Assembly: GCA_027488215.1 (NCBI GenBank)
Contig: JAIYCB010000026.1
Location: 79,687-143,686 of the forward strand
Source: Comamonadaceae bacterium
Lineage (GTDB): Bacteria > Pseudomonadota > Gammaproteobacteria > Burkholderiales > Burkholderiaceae_C
DNA: 64,000 nucleotides
Direction: 5' to 3'
The position numbers and the translations under genes are program-made. Positions 17,605 through 25,364 of this stretch are shown one piece after another (the first letter of the stretch is position 1; each line of letters opens with the position of its first letter). The notes under the pieces were generated by a model. The model saw only the letters and a program-made list of their open reading frames with translations. It ran no database searches and was not told the origin of the DNA.

Positions 17605-19830
17605 TTACAGCCCGATCACACCGCCGTCTTTGCGCGTGATCACGATCGTGGCTGAGCGTGGACGTCCTGGGACACCGTAACCTTGGTTACCTGGCCAGAC
17701 GCTTTGCGGTGCCTCGCCCGAAGCCAGCGGCTTGGACAACTCGCCGGGGTGCTGAATGTTGACAAACAAAGTGCGGCCGTCGGCGGTTTCCGTGATGCCG
17801 GTCACTTCCGCGCCCTTGGGGGCGACCAAGAAGCGACGCAGTTTGGCATCACCCAAAGCGGCGCCCACAAAAGTTTCTTGTGTGCCGGTTTGCTCAACAC
17901 CACCCACCACCATTTTGTTTTTCACGGTGACTTTGCCGCCGTCGCCCACTTGGCCAGGAATGGCAGCCAGCATCATGCAGTTGCTTTCGTCGGTCATGGC
18001 GCCGTCGTCGGTCTGAATCCAGCAGATGCCCGTGGCTTTGCTGAACCACAGGCCGTCAGGCGATGAGAACGCGTTTTTGGCGCTCAAGCTGGACAAGTTG
18101 GCATCACCCGAGTCTTCTTCTGCACCGAACAAGAAGATGTCCCACGCAAAGGCTTTGGACGTGGATTTTTGACCTGTTTCGTTGAACCGGATGATGTGGC
18201 CGTGCGGATTGCCAGTGCCTTTTCTGCCGTCCATGTCCATGTAGGCGCGGGGATTGGCCGGGTCCACCTTGGTGGGAGTGCGGTTGGCCGCGTTGTTATT
18301 CGTCAGGGCGAAATACACCTCGCCGTTGCGGTAGTTGACGGCGCCCCACTCCGGGCGGTCCATCTTGGTGGCACCAACAGCATCGGCAGCCAAACGGGCA
18401 TTGACGAACACATCGGCTTGGTTGGCAAATTTATAGGCGCTGTGGTTGGCAATGCGTGGATCGGCGATGGTCAATTCCAGCCATTCGCCTTGGCCCGAAG
18501 CATCAAAGCGCGCTGCGTAGAGTTTGCCCTCACCCAGGTACTTGTCGCCGGCCACCAAACCACCGCCGACATCACGCGGGTCCCAAACCGCGGTGGAGAC
18601 AAATTTGTAGATGTACTCGTTGCGGGCGTCACAGCCCATGTAAAAGGCCAGCGGCTGACCTGCCTGTGGCAGGCTGCAAACGGCGGCTTCGTGGGCAAAA
18701 CGACCCATGGCAACACGTTTTGCAGGCGTGGAATTCGGTGCCAGTGGATCGATTTCGACGTTGTAGCCAAAGGTGTTGGCTTCGTTGCGGAAGTCACGCT
18801 CGGCATTGGCACCTGTGGCCGCCAAATTCCAACGGGCAAAACGATCATCGGTGGCCGAGACGGTGTGCCAGCCTTGGCTGATGGCTCTTTGCACACCAGC
18901 AGCTGGGGCTGCAGCAGCGACGCCATAGCGACGGCGTGCCGCCACTTCTTTGGGGGAAAGACCGGTGCCCGTGCCCGTGGCCTGGAAGTAAAACGCCCAG
19001 TTTTCTTCGCAACCCAAATAGGTGCCCCAAGGGGTTTTGCCGTGGCCGCAATTATTCAAGGTGCCGCGGGACATGGCACCGGCTGTGTCCCAACGGGTCA
19101 CCATGAAGCTGCGGATGTTCTCGATTTCAGCGCGTGGGCCGCTGATGCGGGCCGGTGTTTGGGCCGTGATGCGGCGGTTCAATGGCGAGTCTTGCTTGAT
19201 GCGCCAGCCTTCTGGGGTTTTGACCATCTCGACCACCGAAACGCCGTGGTGGTTGATTTCCTTAAGCACTTCCAATTCAGGACGCGAACCCAAATCCCAA
19301 GAACCAAATTGGTCAAACCTTTTGCCGCTCACGCCATTGGACGTCTGGCCATTGGGGTGCATGAAGTGCGCATCGGCCGAGCTTTCGTGGTTCACACACA
19401 GTACAGCGCGGCCAGTTTCATTCTCGGTGTAGCGGCCATTGGCATCGATGTAGTAGATGTCCATGCCGTCATGGTGATCACCAATGCGACGCGACCAGTC
19501 ATCCGTTTCAATGCCTTTGTTGGAATAAGCGGGCAATGTTGAATCCAGTGCATCCCCCGTAGCGTGCAAAACCGTGTACTGATAACCAGGCGGCAAAATC
19601 ACATTGTCCAGCAGACTTTTGTCCAAGGATGGAAAGCCCAGCGACGCTGGTGCTGCGGCCATGCCCGAAACCATGCTGGCGCAACCAGGCAGCATGGCCA
19701 AACTGGCCAGGCCCAAACCACCTCGCAACAGACCTCGGCGCGCTGGGTTTTCAAGCGATTGGGCCAAAACATCCTGAAAGTGAAGGTTGTTCGAGGTGTT
19801 GAAGACGGGATCGTGATCGTGGTGCGACAT
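17605..19830 (-). CDS. PhoX-family alkaline phosphatase, Tat-exported (second copy)
   Basis: A 741-residue paralogue of the PhoX enzyme at 9145, again with a twin-arginine signal (PARRGLLRGG, Arg31-Arg32) and a Cys50 in LPGC. Shared PhoX landmarks include NNCGHGKTPWGTYLGCEEN, GCDARNEYIYKFVS, FSSPDGLWFSKATGICWIQT and VTGITETADGRTLFVNIQHP. The ending RPRSATIVITRKDGGVIGL is also shared. AAGGAG precedes the ATG at 19828-19830, which fixes the start; the open frame to 19938 would cover the Pho box. It is transcribed divergently from the arsenate operon. The two PhoX copies differ in length and in many loops, which suggests different substrates or conditions. It is convergent with the ParA-like gene. 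Confidence 0.93.
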   Translation of the reverse strand: MSHHDHDPVFNTSNNLHFQDVLAQSLENPARRGLLRGGLGLASLAMLPGCASMVSGMAAAPASLGFPSLDKSLLDNVILPPGYQYTVLHATGDALDSTLPAYSNKGIETDDWSRRIGDHHDGMDIYYIDANGRYTENETGRAVLCVNHESSADAHFMHPNGQTSNGVSGKRFDQFGSWDLGSRPELEVLKEINHHGVSVVEMVKTPEGWRIKQDSPLNRRITAQTPARISGPRAEIENIRSFMVTRWDTAGAMSRGTLNNCGHGKTPWGTYLGCEENWAFYFQATGTGTGLSPKEVAARRRYGVAAAAPAAGVQRAISQGWHTVSATDDRFARWNLAATGANAERDFRNEANTFGYNVEIDPLAPNSTPAKRVAMGRFAHEAAVCSLPQAGQPLAFYMGCDARNEYIYKFVSTAVWDPRDVGGGLVAGDKYLGEGKLYAARFDASGQGEWLELTIADPRIANHSAYKFANQADVFVNARLAADAVGATKMDRPEWGAVNYRNGEVYFALTNNNAANRTPTKVDPANPRAYMDMDGRKGTGNPHGHIIRFNETGQKSTSKAFAWDIFLFGAEEDSGDANLSSLSAKNAFSSPDGLWFSKATGICWIQTDDGAMTDESNCMMLAAIPGQVGDGGKVTVKNKMVVGGVEQTGTQETFVGAALGDAKLRRFLVAPKGAEVTGITETADGRTLFVNIQHPGELSKPLASGEAPQSVWPGNQGYGVPGRPRSATIVITRKDGGVIGL

Positions 19831-19869
19831 GAAAGCTCCTTTAGAAAGGACCGATTGAAAGGGGCTTAT

Positions 19870-19887
19870 GTGACTTCTTGATGTCAA
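19870..19887 (-). promoter_or_regulatory. Pho box of the second phoX gene
   Basis: On the minus strand: TTGACAT-CAAG-AAGTCAC, a strong 7-4-7 site. TTCAAT (19859-19854) follows after exactly 10 bases as -10. The predicted leader is about 17 bases and includes the AAGGAG ribosome-binding site. Confidence 0.8.
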
Positions 19888-19939
19888 AAAACCCCTTGCT
19901 GCTAGGGCATCAGCCCCACAAAGGGTCTGGGTTGCCAAC

Positions 19940-19957
19940 TTGTCATGGTTTTGTCAC
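19940..19957 (+). promoter_or_regulatory. Pho box of the GAPDH-arsJ-arsR operon
   Basis: TTGTCAT-GGTT-TTGTCAC is among the closest matches to the PhoB consensus in the window. TACGGT (19968-19973) lies exactly 10 bases downstream as -10. The start codon of the GAPDH gene is 39 bases further. It is oriented away from phoX, so it belongs to the arsenate-resistance genes. Confidence 0.8.
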
Positions 19958-20012
19958 ACGGAAGTGGTACGGTCTGGACATTGAAATTTCCAGAACCATC
20001 GAAAGATCAACC

Positions 20013-21056
20013 ATGAAAGTCGGCATCAACGGTATGGGCCGCATTGGCCGTTTGGCCCTTCGCGCAGCCATGGGCGCTGCGGAGCGCCAGTCAGATGACC
20101 CCCGCGCAGGCAACTGCCTAGAGGTGGTGCACCTGAACGAACTCAAGGGCGGCGCGGCGGCCACGGCCCATTTGCTGGCTTTTGACAGCGTGCAGGGCAA
20201 ATGGCGCGAGCACATCGAAGCCGAGGGTGACAGCCAGATCCGCATCGGTGAGCGCACCCTGGGCTTTTCGTCACATGCCAACCCGGCCGACATCCCTTGG
20301 GGCGACATGGGCGTGGACTTGGTGCTCGAATGCACCGGCAAGTTTTTGACGCCCGAGACCATTCAGGGCCACTTGGACCGAGGTGCCAAGCGCGTGATCG
20401 TGGCCGCACCCATCAAGGTGGGTGATGTGCTGAACATCGTGGTGGGCATCAACCACACGCTGTACAACCCCGCCAAAGACCGCATCGTGACGGCGGCATC
20501 GTGCACCACCAACTGCCTGGCCCCGGTGGTGAAAGTGGTACACGAAGCCATCGGCATCCGTCACGGCCAGATCACCACCATCCACGACCCGACCAACACC
20601 AACTTGGTGGTGGACGCACCGCACAAAGACCTGCGCCGCGCCCGCAGCGCCATGATGAGCCTGGCCCCCACCACCACCGGCAGCGCCACGGCGATTGCCC
20701 TGATCTACCCCGAACTCAAAGGCAAGCTCAACGGCCACGCGGTGCGTGCGCCGGTGCTCAATGCGTCGCTAACCGATTGCGTGTTCGAAATGAAGCGCGA
20801 AACCAGCGCCGAAGAGGTCAACGCCTTGTTTGCCGCTGCGGCACGCGGCACGCTGGCAGGCATTTTGGGATACGAGGAGCGCCCCTTGGTCAGCGTGGAT
20901 TACGCCCGCGACACGCGCAGCGCCATAGTGGACGCGTTGTCCACGATGGTCACCGATGGCACTTTGCTCAAGGTCTACGCTTGGTACGACAACGAGATGG
21001 GCTACGCCTGCCGCATGGTGGACCTGGCTTGCCACATGAACGACGTCGGCATTTGA
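20013..21056 (+). CDS. ArsJ-associated glyceraldehyde-3-phosphate dehydrogenase
   Basis: A 347-residue type I GAPDH. It has the NAD-binding start [19 protein letters not shown] and the catalytic Cys in [15 protein letters not shown]. The ending [16 protein letters not shown] is typical. The N-terminal part [20 protein letters not shown] is typical of the GAPDH subgroup found beside arsJ. In that system GAPDH uses arsenate in place of phosphate to form unstable 1-arseno-3-phosphoglycerate, which ArsJ exports. It sits one base before arsJ, which supports this role over glycolysis. The frame is open back to 19878, but ATG 20013 gives the normal N-terminus and leaves the promoter free. A Pho box lies upstream. 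Confidence 0.93.
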   Translation: MKVGINGMGRIGRLALRAAMGAAERQSDDPRAGNCLEVVHLNELKGGAAATAHLLAFDSVQGKWREHIEAEGDSQIRIGERTLGFSSHANPADIPWGDMGVDLVLECTGKFLTPETIQGHLDRGAKRVIVAAPIKVGDVLNIVVGINHTLYNPAKDRIVTAASCTTNCLAPVVKVVHEAIGIRHGQITTIHDPTNTNLVVDAPHKDLRRARSAMMSLAPTTTGSATAIALIYPELKGKLNGHAVRAPVLNASLTDCVFEMKRETSAEEVNALFAAAARGTLAGILGYEERPLVSVDYARDTRSAIVDALSTMVTDGTLLKVYAWYDNEMGYACRMVDLACHMNDVGI

Positions 21057-21057
21057 G

Positions 21058-22308
21058 ATGAACGCCGCTGAGCGCAATTACGGCATCGTCACTGCGGCGT
21101 ATTGGGGCTTCACCCTGACCGATGGCGCTTTGCGCATGTTGGTGCTGCTGCACTTTTACAAGCTGGGCTATTCACCCTTCACGCTGGCGTTTTTGTTCTT
21201 GTTGTACGAAGCGGCAGGTGTGCTGGCCAACCTGGTGGGCGGTTGGTTGGCCACGCGTTATGGCATTGCCCGCATGCTCACCGTGGGCTTGGTCACGCAA
21301 ATCATTGGCTTTGGTTTGCTGTCGGCCCTTCAGCCGGACTGGACAGCGGCCATGTCGGTGGCCTGGGTGGTGCTGGCGCAAGGGGTGTGTGGCGTGGCCA
21401 AAGACCTGACCAAAACGGCCAGCAAGTCGGCCATCAAGATCACCCAAGCGCAGGCCAAAGACACAGGCAACGGCCAATTGTTCAAGTGGGTGGCTTGGTT
21501 CACCGGCAGCAAGAACGCCATGAAGGGCTTTGGCTTTTTTCTGGGCGGCTTGTTGCTGGAGACGCTGGGCTTTCAGGGTTCGCTTTGGGCCATGGCCGCA
21601 GTGTTGGCGGTGGTGCTGATCGGCGTGGTCACCAGCTTGCCGCCCATGATGGGCAAGAGCAAGGCCTCGGGCTCTGCGCGTGAGTTGTTTGCCAAAAACG
21701 CGGGCATCAACGCCTTAGCAGCTGCCCGAGTGGCTTTGTTCGGTGCGCGCGATGTGTGGTTTGTGGTGGGCGTGCCGGTGTTTTTGTATTCGGTGGGCTG
21801 GACCTTCACCATGGTGGGTGGTTTTTTGGCGGCCTGGACCATTGGTTACGGCTTGGTGCAGGCGCTGGCCCCGCAACTGGTGCGCCGCAGCGCCGACGGC
21901 CTGAGCCATGAGGTGCCCGCAGCGCGGTGGTGGTCGGCCGTGCTGGCGATCATTCCGCTGGGTATTGCAGCAGCTGTATGGCTGCAAGCGCCCCAACTGC
22001 AATGGTGGGTGGTCGGCGGACTGGGTCTGTTTGGCTTTGCCTTTGCCATCAACTCATCGGTGCACAGCTACCTGATTCTGGCCTATGCCGGCTCAGAAAA
22101 AGCCGCCGAAGACGTGGGCTTTTATTACGCCGCCAATGCGCTGGGCCGCTTCATGGGCACTTTGTTGTCGGGTTTGCTCTACCAATGGGGCGGGCTGATG
22201 TACGCGCTGCTGGGCTCGGCGCTGATGCTGGTGGTGTGCTGGCTGACCACGCTGCGGCTACCCATGGGTTTACTGACCCAAACCCCAACGGGAAAGTTCA
22301 CTCCATGA
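21058..22308 (+). CDS. arsJ: ArsJ, MFS organoarsenical efflux permease
   Basis: A 416-residue inner-membrane transporter with about 12 hydrophobic segments and the MFS layout. The start NYGIVTAAYWGFTLTDGALR and the loop AKDLTKTASKSAIK are characteristic of ArsJ. The known role is export of 1-arseno-3-phosphoglycerate made by the partner GAPDH, which gives arsenate resistance without reduction to arsenite. The start codon follows the GAPDH stop after one base, and the stop overlaps the regulator start (ATGA). The three genes are therefore translationally coupled. Assignment rests on the gene pair as much as on the sequence. Confidence 0.92.
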   Translation: MNAAERNYGIVTAAYWGFTLTDGALRMLVLLHFYKLGYSPFTLAFLFLLYEAAGVLANLVGGWLATRYGIARMLTVGLVTQIIGFGLLSALQPDWTAAMSVAWVVLAQGVCGVAKDLTKTASKSAIKITQAQAKDTGNGQLFKWVAWFTGSKNAMKGFGFFLGGLLLETLGFQGSLWAMAAVLAVVLIGVVTSLPPMMGKSKASGSARELFAKNAGINALAAARVALFGARDVWFVVGVPVFLYSVGWTFTMVGGFLAAWTIGYGLVQALAPQLVRRSADGLSHEVPAARWWSAVLAIIPLGIAAAVWLQAPQLQWWVVGGLGLFGFAFAINSSVHSYLILAYAGSEKAAEDVGFYYAANALGRFMGTLLSGLLYQWGGLMYALLGSALMLVVCWLTTLRLPMGLLTQTPTGKFTP

Positions 22309-22664
22309 ACCCCGTTTCTCTTTTCCAGGTCATGGACGAAGACGTGGCTGTGAAGGCTCTGGCGGCTTTGGCACAAAGCTCGCGCCTGAAAGTGTTCCGA
22401 GCCATCGTGGGCGCGGGGCCTGAAGGCATACAACCTGGCCAGTTGTCTGCAGCATTGGATGTGCCAGCCAACACGCTGTCGTTTCACCTCAAGGAACTGC
22501 ACCATGCAGCCTTGGTCAGCGTGCAGCGCGAAGGCCGGTTTTTGCGCTACCGCGCCGACCTGAGCGCCATGCAAAGCCTGATGGACTTTTTGACGGCGCA
22601 CTGCTGCCATGGTGTGCCCTGCGGTGATTCACTCAATCTGGCCTGCGCACCCGATCGCTGCTGA
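22305..22664 (+). CDS. arsR: ArsR/SmtB-family arsenic-responsive repressor
   Basis: A 119-residue winged-helix regulator. The helix-turn-helix lies at about residues 44-68 (GQLSAALDVPANTLSFHLKEL), with the wing at REGRFLRYRAD. A cysteine cluster near the C-terminus (Cys100, Cys101, Cys106 in HCCHGVPC) could bind trivalent arsenic in the manner of ArsR proteins with C-terminal triads. Two more Cys lie near the end. It overlaps arsJ by four bases and is the last gene of the operon, a common site for an autoregulator. The operator was not identified. How it combines with the Pho box upstream is an open question. Confidence 0.9.
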   Translation: MNPVSLFQVMDEDVAVKALAALAQSSRLKVFRAIVGAGPEGIQPGQLSAALDVPANTLSFHLKELHHAALVSVQREGRFLRYRADLSAMQSLMDFLTAHCCHGVPCGDSLNLACAPDRC

Positions 22665-22717
22665 AACTTCACACATCCGAAACAGTGGCAGATTGTGAGC
22701 GATAAAGTCAGAGGCGC

Positions 22718-22735
22718 ATGTCATTCAAATTTCAC
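22718..22735 (+). promoter_or_regulatory. Pho box of ppx
   Basis: ATGTCAT-TCAA-ATTTCAC forms a 7-4-7 site. CATAAT (22746-22751) follows after exactly 10 bases and matches five of six -10 positions. A third half-site TGGTCAC (22740-22746) continues the 11-bp period. The ppx ATG lies 39 bases after the -10. Confidence 0.78.
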
Positions 22736-22790
22736 AAACTGGTCACATAATCATCACTTTGCCGAATCGCCCTCGCTTTCCGCCCACGCC

Positions 22791-24293
22791 ATGCAAACCC
22801 ATTCTCTGTACGCCGCCGTTGACTTGGGTTCCAACAGTTTTCGCCTTGAAATCGGTCAAATGGACGCGGGCCAGCTGCGTCGCGTGGAATACATCAAGGA
22901 AACCGTGCGCCAAGGCAACGGACTGGACAAAGAACGCAACCTGAGCGAAGACGCCATGGCACGGGGCTGGGAATGCTTGGCCCGCTTTGGCGAACGGATT
23001 GCAGGCTTCCAACCCCACCAAGTGAGGGCTGTGGCGACGCAAACACTGCGCGAAGCGCGCAACCGCGAGGTCTTTCTGACCAAGGCCAAAAAAATTCTGG
23101 GTTTTCCGATCGAGGTGATTGCCGGACGTGAGGAAGCCAGGTTGATTTACCTGGGCGTGTCTCACTTGCTGCCACAATCCGATGAACGCCGTCTGGTGGT
23201 GGACATTGGTGGACGCTCGACCGAGATGATTTTGGGCCAACACGAAATGGCCAACACCCTGGAGTCTTACCGCGTGGGCAGCGTGGCCTGGTCCATGAAG
23301 TACTTCCCCGATGGGCTGTGGACACCCCAGGCCTTCAAGGCCGCCGAGATCGGGGCCATGGCGGTCCTCGACGAAGCACACGCCTTGTTCAACTGCCAGC
23401 ACTGGAACAAGTGCTATGGCTCTTCAGGTACGGTGGGTGCAGTGTCCGACGTGTTGACCCAGGCAGGGTGGCCCGAAGGGCTCATCACACGCGAGGGCCT
23501 GAGTTGGCTCAAAGATCGTTTGCTCAAAGCCCAGAAGCTGGAAAACATGCGCCTGGAAGGGGTCAAGGAAGACCGAAAACCCGTGATCGGTGGCGGCTTG
23601 GCGGTTTTGCAAGCGGTATTTGATTTGCTGCAAATCGATGAGATGCATGCTGCGCAAGGGGCCCTGCGCCACGGGGCACTTTATGACCTGATCGATCGGG
23701 AGAGTCCCCAGGATGTTCGCGCCTCCATGGTGGACTGGCTGGCCGAGCGCTTTGGCACCGATGCGCAACAGGCTGAACGGGTTTCTCGCACGGCACAAGA
23801 ACTGCTGCAGGCCATGATTGTGTCAGAGTCCAATGTGCCTCACAGCGAACGCCAGCGCCACTTACAAAAACTGCACTGGGCTTGTCAACTGCATGAAACG
23901 GGCATGCGCATTTCGCACAGCGATTACCACAAGCACGGCGCCTACATACTGGACAACACCGACCTGCCCGGCTTCACCCTGGATGAATTGCACCGGCTGA
24001 GTCAACTCGTGCTGGGCCACCGGGGCAAGCTGCGCAAGCTCGAAACCAAACTGGAAGACACCCGATTTGTGCAGCAACTCATGGCGCTGCGCCTGGCGGT
24101 CATTTTGTGTCATGCTCGCCGAGAACCGGATTTGTCAGGCTTGCACATCCAATGCAACGCAGTTCAACGGACCGTCAGCCTACAGATGGACAGCAACTGG
24201 GCCGAACTCTGGCCTCAAACGGCCCACTTGCTGCGCGAAGAAAAGAACGCCTGGCAAAAGACTGAATGGGTTTTGCAGGTAGCAGTGAGCTGA
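22791..24293 (+). CDS. ppx: Exopolyphosphatase (Ppx/GppA family)
   Basis: A 500-residue cytoplasmic enzyme that removes terminal phosphate from polyphosphate (or pppGpp in the GppA branch). The N-terminal actin-like ATPase-fold domain has AAVDLGSNSFRLEIGQ (residues ~6-21) and the second phosphate loop VVDIGGRSTEMILG. The C-terminal HD-like helical region includes LHETGMRISHSDYHKHGAYI. The length agrees with Ppx rather than short forms. The start is ATG 22791; an in-frame GTG at 22695 would include the promoter. It lies opposite the polyphosphate kinase gene and has its own Pho box, so polyphosphate breakdown appears to be induced under phosphate limitation. Confidence 0.92.
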   Translation: MQTHSLYAAVDLGSNSFRLEIGQMDAGQLRRVEYIKETVRQGNGLDKERNLSEDAMARGWECLARFGERIAGFQPHQVRAVATQTLREARNREVFLTKAKKILGFPIEVIAGREEARLIYLGVSHLLPQSDERRLVVDIGGRSTEMILGQHEMANTLESYRVGSVAWSMKYFPDGLWTPQAFKAAEIGAMAVLDEAHALFNCQHWNKCYGSSGTVGAVSDVLTQAGWPEGLITREGLSWLKDRLLKAQKLENMRLEGVKEDRKPVIGGGLAVLQAVFDLLQIDEMHAAQGALRHGALYDLIDRESPQDVRASMVDWLAERFGTDAQQAERVSRTAQELLQAMIVSESNVPHSERQRHLQKLHWACQLHETGMRISHSDYHKHGAYILDNTDLPGFTLDELHRLSQLVLGHRGKLRKLETKLEDTRFVQQLMALRLAVILCHARREPDLSGLHIQCNAVQRTVSLQMDSNWAELWPQTAHLLREEKNAWQKTEWVLQVAVS

Positions 24294-24338
24294 ATTCCCT
24301 CAAAATTTTGGGGTTCTGTGCCTTGCTGAAGAAAAATC

Positions 24339-24363
24339 AACGGTATAAACTGTATACACCGTT
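24339..24363. promoter_or_regulatory. 25-bp imperfect palindrome, possible operator
   Basis: The arms AACGGT and ACCGTT flank a TA-rich centre containing GTATAC, making an imperfect palindrome just before the 24385 gene. The TATAAA/TATAC run inside could also be the -10. It may be the operator of the ribbon-helix-helix-like protein it precedes. Confidence 0.45.
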
Positions 24364-24384
24364 AATTTTGAAAGTTGAACCTCC

Positions 24385-24891
24385 ATGAACGCCACATCAA
24401 CTCCTTCTGGCTCAAGCACCAGCTCTGCCAACCCCTCATCCAGCGCCAAAGCTGCAGCCAAGGTTGCAGTCAAACCAGCCACCAAAGCAGCACCCAGCTC
24501 AAAAACTCCCACAAGAGCACCACGCAAAACCGCCGCCCAAGCCTCCAAGCGCAAGCCGGTCAAAATTGTCAAGGCTGCGGTGACTCCGCCAGCGGTAACG
24601 GCCAAAGCGCCTCAACCCAAAGCCTCAGACAAGAAAAAGGCTGCCGCGCCAACCAAGGTCGTCAAAGAGAAAAAAATCAAAGTTGTACGAGACAGCTTCA
24701 CATTGCCCAAGACCGAATTGCTGCAAATCACCGAGATGAAAAAACGCGCAATGGCTTTGGGCGTTGAAGTCAAAAAAAGCGAGCTGATCCGTGCCGGTCT
24801 ACAGGCTTTGTCTGGCATGGCTGACGCCGCCTTCAAGAATGCCATGGCCAAGGTGCCCACCATCAAAACCGGGCGTCCTGCCAAAGACTGA
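24385..24891 (+). CDS. Histone H1-like N-terminus with small C-terminal helical (RHH-like) domain
   Basis: A 168-residue protein in two parts. Residues 1-100 are low-complexity Ala/Lys/Pro/Ser, with KAAAKVAVKPATKAA-type repeats like bacterial histone H1 proteins. Residues 105-150 (RDSFTLPKTELLQITEMKKR, VKKSELIRAGLQAL) look like a strand and two helices, as in ribbon-helix-helix DNA-binding proteins. The function is unknown. Plausible roles are nucleoid binding or gene regulation. It lies between ppx and the sixA-ppk operon (convergent with sixA, 6 bases apart). Related Comamonadaceae proteins are usually annotated as hypothetical. Confidence 0.68.
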   Translation: MNATSTPSGSSTSSANPSSSAKAAAKVAVKPATKAAPSSKTPTRAPRKTAAQASKRKPVKIVKAAVTPPAVTAKAPQPKASDKKKAAAPTKVVKEKKIKVVRDSFTLPKTELLQITEMKKRAMALGVEVKKSELIRAGLQALSGMADAAFKNAMAKVPTIKTGRPAKD

Positions 24892-24897
24892 AGTCAA

Positions 24898-25359
24898 TCA
24901 CAAACGATCGGGACAGGTCACGGCCAGCAGCACGATTTGCGACTGGTCATCACGTGTGCGATGGCGCAGCCACCACACGGCACCTTTGCGGATGGCGCAT
25001 GCAGGCTCAGGCATACCCAACAATTGAGCCACCATGCCTCCCAATGCAGGTTGATGCCCCACCAGCAAGACCGGGTAACGCGCCACGGGCCAGCCCGCGG
25101 TTTCCAAAACATCGGCCACGCTGGCCCCGGGGGAAAGTGCGTCGCGCACTTTGTATTTTCGGCCCAGGGCTCGAACGGTTTGTTCTGCTCGAACGGCTGG
25201 ACTGCAGAGCACGCGGGTGCCTTCTGGTAACTGAGCATCCAGCCAGGCGGCCGTTCTTTCGGCCTGTTTGCGGCCGCGAGACGTTAACGCCCTTGTCATG
25301 TCATCTTCACCTGGCTCGGCTTCATGGGCTTCGGCATGTCGCCAGACAATCAAATCCAT
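24898..25359 (-). CDS. sixA: SixA-type phosphohistidine phosphatase
   Basis: A 153-residue histidine-phosphatase-superfamily protein. The catalytic RHAEAH motif is near the N-terminus, and the second catalytic His is in LLVGHQPALGGM. SixA enzymes dephosphorylate phosphohistidine proteins such as HPr-like NPr in the nitrogen phosphotransferase system. The ATG at 25357-25359 has AGGAG eight bases upstream; the in-frame GTG at 25368 would be too close to it. It starts 5 bases after the ppk stop, so the two are co-transcribed. A link between polyphosphate metabolism and phosphotransfer signalling is only suggested by this arrangement. Confidence 0.88.
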   Translation of the reverse strand: MDLIVWRHAEAHEAEPGEDDMTRALTSRGRKQAERTAAWLDAQLPEGTRVLCSPAVRAEQTVRALGRKYKVRDALSPGASVADVLETAGWPVARYPVLLVGHQPALGGMVAQLLGMPEPACAIRKGAVWWLRHRTRDDQSQIVLLAVTCPDRL

Positions 25360-25364
25360 TGCAA

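Noticed and set aside
18169..19542. 457-codon open frame on the plus strand opposite the second phoX gene
   Set aside because: It is antisense to a clear PhoX gene, has no recognisable domains and no ribosome-binding site; GC-rich third positions keep such frames open.
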